Below, piece by piece: positions 55,976-64,000 of a stretch of DNA of 64,000 bases. The position numbers and the translations under genes were made by a program. Position 1 is the stretch's first letter; every line of letters starts with the position of its first letter. Source of the DNA: Fusarium oxysporum f. sp. lycopersici 4287 (lineage: Eukaryota > Ascomycota > Sordariomycetes > Hypocreales > Nectriaceae); assembly GCF_000149955.1 (NCBI RefSeq), contig NC_030986.1:3777879-3841878 (forward strand), given 5' to 3'. Under the pieces are notes generated by a model, which was not told the DNA's origin, made no database searches, and saw only the letters and a program-made list of their open reading frames with translations.

Positions 55976-56884
55976 ATGGACTACAGTCAATACCAACAAG
56001 GCCAAAATACACATCCCGGTTACGCGAACTCTACTACTGCTAACAACATCGCTTCACCAACGAATACCATTCCCCAGCACACGGTACAATCCTCACCTGT
56101 CATCGCTTCTCAACAGCAGCAAACTCAACCACAAGGACACAACATGTACGGACCACAATACGGAGTGGCACAACAGGGCATGCACTATGCGATGCCCGGT
56201 ATACAGGCGGCTGCGATGGCAGCAACCGCCGCTGCTTCTGGCACCAACTACGGTTATATGTCTTCAGATCCCAATATTCCGCAAAGTTCGCCTCGCATGG
56301 GTGCCAATGCCAAAAAGGACGGACGGCAATCCCCTCGAATGAACAGCATGTCCCAAATGCCCGGCCGTCGAATGAGCCAGGTTACGAGCCCCGGCGTTCC
56401 GACGGCGCCCATGATGAGCCATGCCGGTGCTCGACCAGGCGTTGCCCCATCTCAGATGCCCGCTCCCCAGATGCAACACCCGCAATCCCCGGAAATGCCG
56501 GCCGCGAGTGGTGCGGAGGAGTCGCCGCTTTACGTGAACGCTAAGCAATTTCATCGCATTCTCAAGCGTCGTGTTGCTCGACAGAAACTTGAGGAACAGC
56601 TTCGACTGACGTCAAAAGGACGCAAACCATATCTTCACGAGTCACGCCATAATCATGCTATGCGCAGACCTCGCGGTCCTGGTGGACGTTTCCTCACTGC
56701 CGAGGAGGTGGCAGCAATGGACCGCGAAGGTGAAAAGAGTGTCGATGGCAAAGATAATTCTGCTGGGGAAAGCTCTGGCACTACGGGAACAAAGCGCAAG
56801 TCTGAAGCCGGCTCGGCCACCTCAAACAAGAAAGCTAAGACGGACACAGCCAGCCCAGGGGATGAAGATGAAGATGAGGGTTGA
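55976..56884 (+). CDS. HAP2: CCAAT-binding complex subunit HAP2 (HapB/NF-YA)
   Basis: A single exon encodes 302 residues from [15 protein letters not shown]. The N-terminal 180 residues are rich in Gln, Pro, Met and Ser, as in other NF-YA activators. The conserved core spans about 182-243: the subunit-association helix ([20 protein letters not shown]), a linker, and the DNA-binding element ([20 protein letters not shown]), which is complete. A basic [16 protein letters not shown] segment near the end may be a nuclear localisation signal and is followed by an acidic tail. With HAP3 and HAP5 histone-fold subunits it binds CCAAT boxes; in filamentous fungi the complex also controls iron, redox and secondary-metabolite genes. 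A stop-free frame upstream of the ATG was not seen, so this start is firm. Confidence 0.95.
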   Translation: MDYSQYQQGQNTHPGYANSTTANNIASPTNTIPQHTVQSSPVIASQQQQTQPQGHNMYGPQYGVAQQGMHYAMPGIQAAAMAATAAASGTNYGYMSSDPNIPQSSPRMGANAKKDGRQSPRMNSMSQMPGRRMSQVTSPGVPTAPMMSHAGARPGVAPSQMPAPQMQHPQSPEMPAASGAEESPLYVNAKQFHRILKRRVARQKLEEQLRLTSKGRKPYLHESRHNHAMRRPRGPGGRFLTAEEVAAMDREGEKSVDGKDNSAGESSGTTGTKRKSEAGSATSNKKAKTDTASPGDEDEDEG

Positions 56885-58107
56885 TATTGCAAATAAATAT
56901 CTGTATCACCTTCTTTCTACTTTTTCAGCCTACCAGCGGTTTACGACGTCACGAAAGCACGATTGTTTCTTCTTTTCATCGCCACGCTGCCTGCAAGGGC
57001 CTGAATGGCTCTAAACAGAGCGAGCATTTCTTTTTGATCGGATGAGGTGTCTACAGTTATTGGCGGGTTGATGATCTTGGCACCTTCGTTTACGTGTTAC
57101 GGCGGCTTATACCGCTCAATCACAATCCGGCACGGCGTCTTTTCTTGACGGGTTTCATTTTAATACAGCACTTCACTGGCAACAGCACATCATCCCGATT
57201 TTGGACGGGTGTGACCTTGGGGATAACGAATGGACAGAATGGATGGACGATTCGTTACGATGGATACCCCGTTTCATTATATTGTTCGAACTTTTCTCCT
57301 GCGTCTGCTGTCTCACTTCCTAGCGTCCTGTTGCATACGCCAACATTGAACTGGTCCTTGGCATACGTCGGTCTGGCTACCGAACGATAAGCCATACTGC
57401 CACTGCGCTCACGGTTCAGAACTGATCATCTCATGCAAGTGAGAATAGACGACGAATGGGAAAATCGGATTCGAAAAAGAAAAAAGAAAGAGAACGTAAA
57501 GGGAACTGAGATGGACAAGATACCGTGTTACTTACTCACTTATCAAGTGGCTTAGTCAACTCCTCACCATTGAATGAGGTCCTCAAAGGGGTGTATAGGT
57601 TTAGAGTCATCGATGATGGTCCGGCGTTGGATCTGAAGTATAGGAGAACTGTGTTTAAGGATTAAAGCTTGTAAATGTTTGTTTTAAATTTGATGACTCA
57701 TATGCCAAAGTTGCTGTCATGATAATGTTCTCTGCCAATATTTTTGACCATCATTCATAGTTTCACAATGCTGTCTACGTCACTGGAGAAGCTGGCATGA
57801 ACGCGTATCAGTTCTCAGAGCATGAGACTTAAACAATTGGGCTTGTTTAGCAGAAAAGCATACACTCGAAACTCAGTATCGAAAATGGAACGGGGTTAAT
57901 CTGGTACCCTCAGTATAGATACATGATAGTAGATGCCCAAATCTCTTGCCCATCGTATCTCATAATTCGTAACCATAAATCGTAATCGTATCAAGGCACA
58001 ATGATACTTGAACATCGTTGTCCTGAGAGAAAGCGAGAACGCCTTGAAGCCGTGATCATTATACAAACGCGAAACCGAGTACATCGCAATGAGGACCATG
58101 ATACTAA
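56885..58107. other. Intergenic 1.2 kb, convergent 3' regions
   Basis: 3' ends of HAP2 (plus strand) and the CorA-like gene (minus strand). It is AT-richer toward 57.6-58.0 kb. A 98-codon plus-strand frame at 57094-57390 is not convincing. No gene was recognised. Confidence 0.5.
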
Positions 58108-60578
58108 CTAAACACCCCCCAAATCATCCTTCTCGACCTTCTGTGCCGCCCTCTTACTCCAAAGTCTTGCTGTTATCCTCCCAAGCAATGTACCACCACC
58201 TCGTCTTACCCTGGCCGCTGCGATTGAGATATTATCAGGGACGTCTGTGATCTCTCGAGGCCGGCTGCGAGCTTGGGCCATGAGACGAACAGGTGCGCTG
58301 CCAATGGCACCAAGTTTGCGCAGCAGGACACCAAACGAGCGTGTTTGGAGGAAGGTCACGAGAAGCATGAAGGGGACACAGACGAGGATCATCGTCAGAG
58401 GGAAACGCCAGTCAGTTGCCGGGACTGTGAAGACCGTCATACCGAAGACAGACTGGTTGTTGTTAGTGAAGGCTTGTAAATAGAAAACTTTGCTAACGTA
58501 CCGTGACAAAAGTAAGTGGTAAGAAGATCATGCTGATCATTGTGAGGACTTTGATGTTGTCGCCCTGTTCAATAGCTCTCCGGCTTTCCTTGATGGAGCT
58601 TCCACTGAAGAGCTGATCTCGCAAGTTCTCGATCTCCTTACGGGTTCGTTCGTTGCGTTTGAGAACCTCTGTAAGCTCTTGGACAACTTTGTCAAGCTCA
58701 CAGCGCAGTTTAGCCATGTGCTTACGATAGGCAACCCCATCAGGCGAGCCAGCTGCGTGATGTGGCCATAGAATCGGGTGGGTGCCGGCCCAGAAGCTGT
58801 CGGTAAATGTGTCGATATATGCCGCGATCATTGACTTGATACCCGTGTTCACAACGGCGAGGGTGTTGTACGCCCAGAAGTACCTTCGGATGTAGGTGAA
58901 GTGTTTATCTTCAAATAACAGCTTGTCTCTGAGTTTAGGGTCAAACATGAATTCGGTCTGGAGATGATTAGCATGGCGTTGAGATATGGGGGATTTAGTG
59001 AACGTACCGGGGGAGTGATGAGCTTGGTAACTCGCTCATGGAGGATCAGATTTCGCTTTGTTGCATCACGATACTCGGAGATGAGTAGGTCCAGAAATGC
59101 ATATGGTCCATTGACATATTTCTTCTCTTGAAACTCCGGGCCACGGACAGTATGAGAATTATCAGGAAAGCTCTGGATAGCAAGTAACTGCCATGGACCA
59201 AATGTATTGAATAGAATCCCTTCTCGAGCACGCTCTCTTCTCGAACGCATAGGGGGAGCTTTATGGGAGTCTCCGCCGAGTGACAGAGCCAATACAGAGC
59301 CGCACTCAGCGATATCAATATGATCTCCGAGACGACTTTCTGAAGGTCTTTTATCGAAACGCTGCCAAGGAGCTGGCTCGAGAGGGTGACTAACAACTGT
59401 GTAGTACTTGAATACAAAGAAGAAAGACTTCTGACGAACGTTAGGTGTAGGAGGGGTTGATGACAGCGACGGTCTGGCTGTGAGCGGGACTGGCGATGAT
59501 GGGGCAACGATGGGTGAGTGAGAAGTTGCTTGGGAGGGAGACCTCTCGTAGGCTCTAGTCATGAAGGCATGAGTACGGCCACGGTTAGGCTCGTCAGAGA
59601 GGAGATGAGTGAGCAGCTCATTCATATCAAAATGTGAAGACATGGTCCAGTGAAGTGCTGCGAGGATAAGAGGCGTAGGCTCTTGAACGATGCTACAGAA
59701 TGTTAGTCCAGCCCGATAGGTGTTATATAATGGAAGACGTACGTAATTCGGCCTGTAGACGTGCCGCTTTGGTTGACAACCCTGATTGTTTCCCAAACCG
59801 TAGGAGCATCGACATTATCAGCCGGAATCTCGTAGGGGCCTTCACCCGTGTACTTGACATCTGACTGCCCATCTCCATCTCCGTCAGCGCTGAGTTTGGT
59901 GAGTTTACAGCTATGGCCAACCTCGTACACTTCAAATGTGGACTGACTATACTGTTCTCTCTCATACGCCGCAAATTCACGAAAGGGTACATCTATATCA
60001 ATCTCGGAACGTCGTTTCATGATATCGTCTAGGAGGGATGCCATCTCAGGAGTGAAATCTTCGGTTTTCAGATGCTGGAGGAGTTGACCATCGACCCACT
60101 CTGCCTGGCCGAGATGATCCCTGACAATGTTATGGTGATAGTCCTCAACCTCTCGCGTTGTGGTAGTGGCTGTAGTGTTATCCAGGAGAGGGAGAGGAAT
60201 GAAGGAAACATCTTCGTCCTGCGTAAAGACAACGCGATGACTGCCACTTGGTGAACCCGTAAAGTGTTGAGGCTCAGCAGACAGAGACGGTCTTTCTCTT
60301 GTGCTCTCAAGAGTTGCGGCCCGCCCTCGCCGGAAGATAGGAGACAAAGAGCCCTCTGTTGCAAATGTTGGGCCAGTGGAAGCTCTCAAGGGTGGCGTGA
60401 ATGCACCGTAGGGCTCAGGCATAGATATGCTGCTACGAGCATGACTCTCTGCCGTGTCTCGTCTACGAGCGACGAGGTCATCTTGAAGGTTTGTTAAAGC
60501 GTGTAGATATTGTTCGCGAAAGAGGTCGGTTGCTCTGACGAGATCATCTAGAGCCTGAGAGGAAGTGTTTGTGGTCAT
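58108..60578 (-). CDS. CorA-like divalent-metal transporter family membrane protein
   Basis: Four exons on the minus strand, 59743-60578, 59008-59692, 58502-58957 and 58108-58452, give 773 residues; introns are 49-50 nt. A long soluble N-terminal domain (about 610 residues, low complexity in parts) is followed by a coiled-coil stretch (ELDKVVQELTEVLKRNERTR) leading into two closing membrane helices (VLTMISMIFLPLTFVTSVFG and WRFPLTMILVCVPFMLLV), as in CorA/Mrs2/ZntB proteins. The signature between them is Gly-Met-Thr (VFGMTVF) rather than the Gly-Met-Asn that forms the selectivity loop in CorA. The substrate is therefore uncertain, and a non-transporting or altered-specificity role is possible. 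The family assignment is from the C-terminal topology. The C-terminus is basic and cytosolic. Confidence 0.82.
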
Positions 60579-62000
60579 TGGTGAGTTTCACGTCACTTGG
60601 CTTGACAATGGAAATATTCACATGGTATTCTAATACTATAAAAGTCTCTGTCAAGAAAGGAGATGGAGGTGGAAGGTCGAGGGGTATTTCTATTCTTTCA
60701 AACTCGAGCCTGATTTCAAGTCATCGGCGGACCCCGATGAATGTTGCGGCTGAGTCCTGCTCGGTCAACATCCATGGTTAAGGTTGAACAAGCAAAAGGA
60801 TGGATGGTTGTGAGAGGAAAAGGTAGGGCAAACGAAGATCCCTGAGTGAAGCAAGATAAGCTACGTCAAGCTCCTAGCGCGCCAAGTGACGCGGGCACTA
60901 ACTATGACTCCGAGGGCCAACAGGTGTTCGTCCACATGTCACGCATTCCAAGTCCACTGGCATCTGAGACAAGGTGCAGCTTTCAACCTTGTCTCAAGGG
61001 TAACCTAGTAGCTAGAACACAACTTGGTTATAGGCGATATTCTTCTCAGTGTGCCTTTGATCTGAAGCTCAATACTATGATTCTCATGAGCATCCATTGC
61101 AGCACCCACCATTGTACGTCGATGGACAACTTCTCATCTCGTCAATGTGCGTATGTGTACACTAATGCTTCATGATAGGACTGTCAAGACCTGGCAACCC
61201 TCACTGACCCAAGTCCTTACTGAAACCCAAATCTTGATTTGAAATGGAGTGAGAGACCAGCTGGGGAATGGAGAATCAGTCCCGTAGGACTCTGATAACG
61301 AGGCTGTACTAAAAAAAGGCGTTTGGTCGGTCACCAACTCGACTTGATGTTCGCTTGAACGCGGCCTCTAGCGGTTGTCAACGGAACGCCATGATGGCGG
61401 CGCTGCGGAATTGGATATAAGGCATCTGCTTACTTTACAAAATTACCTGTGGTTCACCCTCTGTCTCCAACATTGTACGTCATGCAGCCATCTTCTCTCA
61501 CAAACCGGGCGACCCTGAAGGCGGATGGCTGAGAGGGTGTACTATATCGCGGGGGTTAGAGTTTCACAGCATCCACGTGCCGAAATTCATCGTCAGAACC
61601 TTAGATTATCGCTGATCAACATGGTATTGAGCAAATGCAATTACGTTTGTCATGTGCCTTTGACCAGTCGACGACTACTGCAATGCATGCACTGCTTCCT
61701 ACTACTGCACTGCTTATTTGAGCCTCACTATACTGGCTGAGATACAACTGACAGCTGCATGTCTTGCAACAATAGGGTTTAGTTCATACTCCTACATGTC
61801 CAAGCGATAGCCTAATGTGTCTTCTCGACTACCTTAGCTCTATACCCAACCCGTCCGCCTGATATCATTCCCTTTCATGTCTTCATAACTCTATAAAACA
61901 AACAAGTCCCAGCTGGCGTATTAAAACCTCTTAGTAGCACTGTCCAATACTTCGTTCGCATCGCAGCCAAATCACACGCAAATATCCTCAATTGGAGTGC
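60579..62000. other. Intergenic 1.4 kb
   Basis: Promoter of the CorA-like gene (minus strand) and 3' region of ASF1 (minus strand). Several short frames of under 110 codons are not protein-like. No RNA gene was recognised. Confidence 0.5.
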
Positions 62001-63007
62001 TTAGGAAGCGACACTCACGGGCTTGGCAGCTGATGTGGCGGGCTTCTCGGCACTGTCAACCTCCATGGCATCACCATCGGCCTCAGCCTCGCCCTCTCCT
62101 TCCTCCTCCTCCTCAAGCTCCTCCTCACTCTCGCCCTCGATGTCGACACTGCCGTCATCGGACAGCTCCTCCTCATCTTGAGCATTCTCTCCTTCGTTCT
62201 CCACACCAGCCATCTCTGAATCCTCTCCGTTGCTGGCCTTGGCCTTGGAGCTAGCCTCAGCCTCGTCAGCTTCAGCGGCTTCCTCCTCCTCAGCCTCTTC
62301 AGCACCGTATTCGTCGCCGTCGGCGACAAGATCAGCCTCGGGTTGCTCAGGAGGGTACTCAGCGGGAGCAGATGCCTCGGAGTCCCTAGAGTCGTGTTAG
62401 CTTAGATACATTATCGTTTGCTGTTTTTTGACTTACCACTTGATGGCAAATCGAGTCACTCGGGGCTTCTCAGCCAAGACATTGCGCTTCACACGCTCAA
62501 TAATGGGCTTAGCTGGGGGCTCAGCGTTGAGCTCCTCCGAATCATATTCGTTGTTGACGTAGTAACCGACGCGAATGAACTCACGTCCATCGTAGGCGCA
62601 GGTCAGGAGAATGACGGTAACACCGAGAATCTCTGCATCGGGAATTCGCGCGGTTTTGGGAGCATCGGCCTCGAAAATGAATTTGTTGACGCCAACGGGG
62701 ATGGGACCGACGAGAAGGGAGTCGAGTTCTTGGTCGTACTGGTCACTGAGAAGTGTTAGAAGAAGCGGTGTAAGGAGGGGCCTCAATCAAGCTGTTCCAT
62801 ACCTGGTAGCGGATCCAACGTAAGTGAGCTTCCACTCGAGATCTGTCCTATGTTAGCGCTGTGGTTTTTTTCCTGCAAGAGACCAAAGTTGCACGAACCC
62901 TTCTCTAGCGGCTCGAGGCATTCGAAAGTAATCTCAAACTCGTACTTGTCGGTGAACTTGGCTGGGTTGTTCAGGACATTAACGCCCAAAAGCGAAACGA
63001 CAGACAT
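62001..63007 (-). CDS. ASF1: Histone H3-H4 chaperone Asf1
   Basis: Four exons on the minus strand, 62899-63007, 62803-62842, 62437-62745 and 62001-62385, encode 280 residues; introns are 56, 57 and 51 nt. The first 155 residues are the immunoglobulin-like core: [20 protein letters not shown], then [40 protein letters not shown] and [19 protein letters not shown]. The rest of the core ([17 protein letters not shown]) is also intact. The C-terminal 120 residues are a long acidic Glu/Asp/Ala tail, as usual in fungi, which helps bind histones. Asf1 hands H3-H4 to CAF-1 and HIRA in chromatin assembly and works with Rtt109 in H3K56 acetylation. The start ATG is the only one giving the conserved N-terminus. 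Confidence 0.95.
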
Positions 63008-64000
63008 TTTGATGAAGATGGGAGTGTATGAACTGGGTAGGTCGTAATCAGGAGCACACTGCAGTGGCAAAAATTGAGGTTTTAAAAGAGAAGGGTGAAA
63101 AAGAACGAGAGCACAAGTGTCTGGTTCTTTAGGATGCGTGAAGGTTGATGTGGGGAGAAGCGCGATGTGAGATGCAAGACGCAAGAGAAGAGAGAAGAAG
63201 AGAGGAATAGAAAGTGGGTGGATGTAGTGGTAGTAGTAGTTGTTTGATGAAAAGCGCCGTACTAGTCTTAATAGCAGGATGCAAGCATGGGTAAAAGAAA
63301 ACAAGAGCGGATCGATTTCTGGTTGCGACGGGAGATGACTTGCCCTGGGCGTCAGGTCCAAAATGTGAGGAGCGACAGTGGGACGCGTTAGCGGTCACAC
63401 CCGCGTAGAGAGGTTGCGTTGGGGACGCGACCTCCCTGAATGGAATTCCAAGAACTCATCTCAGTCATGTGACCTTAACAATTATTGTTTGATTACGTGC
63501 ATTGTCCAAAGCCCAACGGGCTGTCATTGAATGATATCTCTTCTTTTGGGTAGTCCTAGTGTTACTCACGAATCTTGTAGAGAGCCTGAGCTTATATGAA
63601 CAAGGCGATTTGTCAATTTTTCTGACAATACACTCATACATAGTGCCATCCATTCTCATTAATCTCATTCATTTCTTTTAAATAACTACCTGCATTACAA
63701 GCCTGTCCATCCATCTTTCTAGTGACCCACTAAAGTGCGGCTCTTGGATACCAAGTTCGTCCACCGCCTTTGACATTCTAAGCCCAACCTGGGTTCTGCC
63801 GCAACTGCTTTGTTCGAGATTACTGTTCTTTGTTGGAGCTATCAGACTTTGAGGCGCTCGACCAAAACCATTCACGCGCAGCTCGACGCACGACCATTTT
63901 CCCGACCCGGATCGATTGCACGCCTGTCTTTGTATCGCTGTCTTTGGTTTTCTCTTTAGGCGCTGAATTCAGACATATATCATCCGGAGCCAGCTGGCGC
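63008..64000. promoter_or_regulatory. ASF1 promoter and possible leader of a gene beyond the window
   Basis: The first 400 bp should hold the ASF1 promoter and leader (minus strand). The last 120 bp on the plus strand are pyrimidine-rich, as in fungal mRNA leaders, so a plus-strand gene may begin after 64000. No coding exon was recognised. Confidence 0.35.

Overview
The window is eukaryotic nuclear DNA from a filamentous ascomycete, most likely a Sordariomycete of the Hypocreales such as Fusarium (the class is fairly safe, the genus is inference). The reasons are protein-coding genes split by very short introns (44-99 nt, mostly about 50-57 nt) with GT..AG ends and frequent CTAAC-type branch points, dense housekeeping genes on both strands, and proteins that read as filamentous-fungal orthologues. 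Two runs of N (27680-27779 and 47892-48268) mark assembly gaps. I see no bacterial, viral or transposon genes, no CRISPR array and no secondary-metabolite cluster.

Layout. 1-18.1 kb: the 3' end of a Sel1-repeat protein gene, proteasome subunit PUP1, nucleoporin NUP159, RNA polymerase I/III subunit AC40 (RPC40), NEDD8-activating enzyme subunit UBA3, TEL2, and a Ste20-class kinase. 18.8-28.6 kb: a DUF7053 protein, an unlabelled U2 spliceosomal snRNA gene with its own TATA box, DNA cross-link nuclease PSO2/SNM1, LSM2, cullin-3 and SmD1. 28.8-38.4 kb: eRF1 methyltransferase MTQ2, a small Cys-rich protein, a YVC1-like TRP channel, an APH-fold phosphotransferase and a Ras GTPase-activating protein. 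38.4-56 kb is gene-poor and holds one clear gene, a peroxiredoxin-5-like protein, plus microsatellites, an assembly gap and a likely very long HAP2 leader. 56-63 kb: CCAAT-binding subunit HAP2, a CorA-like membrane protein and histone chaperone ASF1.

Functional links. UBA3 activates the ubiquitin-like protein that is attached to CUL3, so enzyme and substrate sit 13 kb apart. U2 snRNA, LSM2 and SmD1 are all spliceosome parts within 8.6 kb. TEL2, PSO2 and ASF1 belong to genome maintenance. Gene order otherwise looks like ordinary eukaryotic housekeeping sequence, with no operon logic.

The most notable things are a 6-nt micro-exon needed to restore the nucleotide-binding motif of UBA3, the U2 gene with departures from the textbook U2 5' region, the two gene-poor blocks (7.5 and 9.3 kb), and possible degraded coding stretches within them. 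I did not find a convincing previously undescribed biological system. Exon coordinates were worked out by hand from splice signals and protein continuity; all family assignments rest on recognition of sequence, not on a database search.
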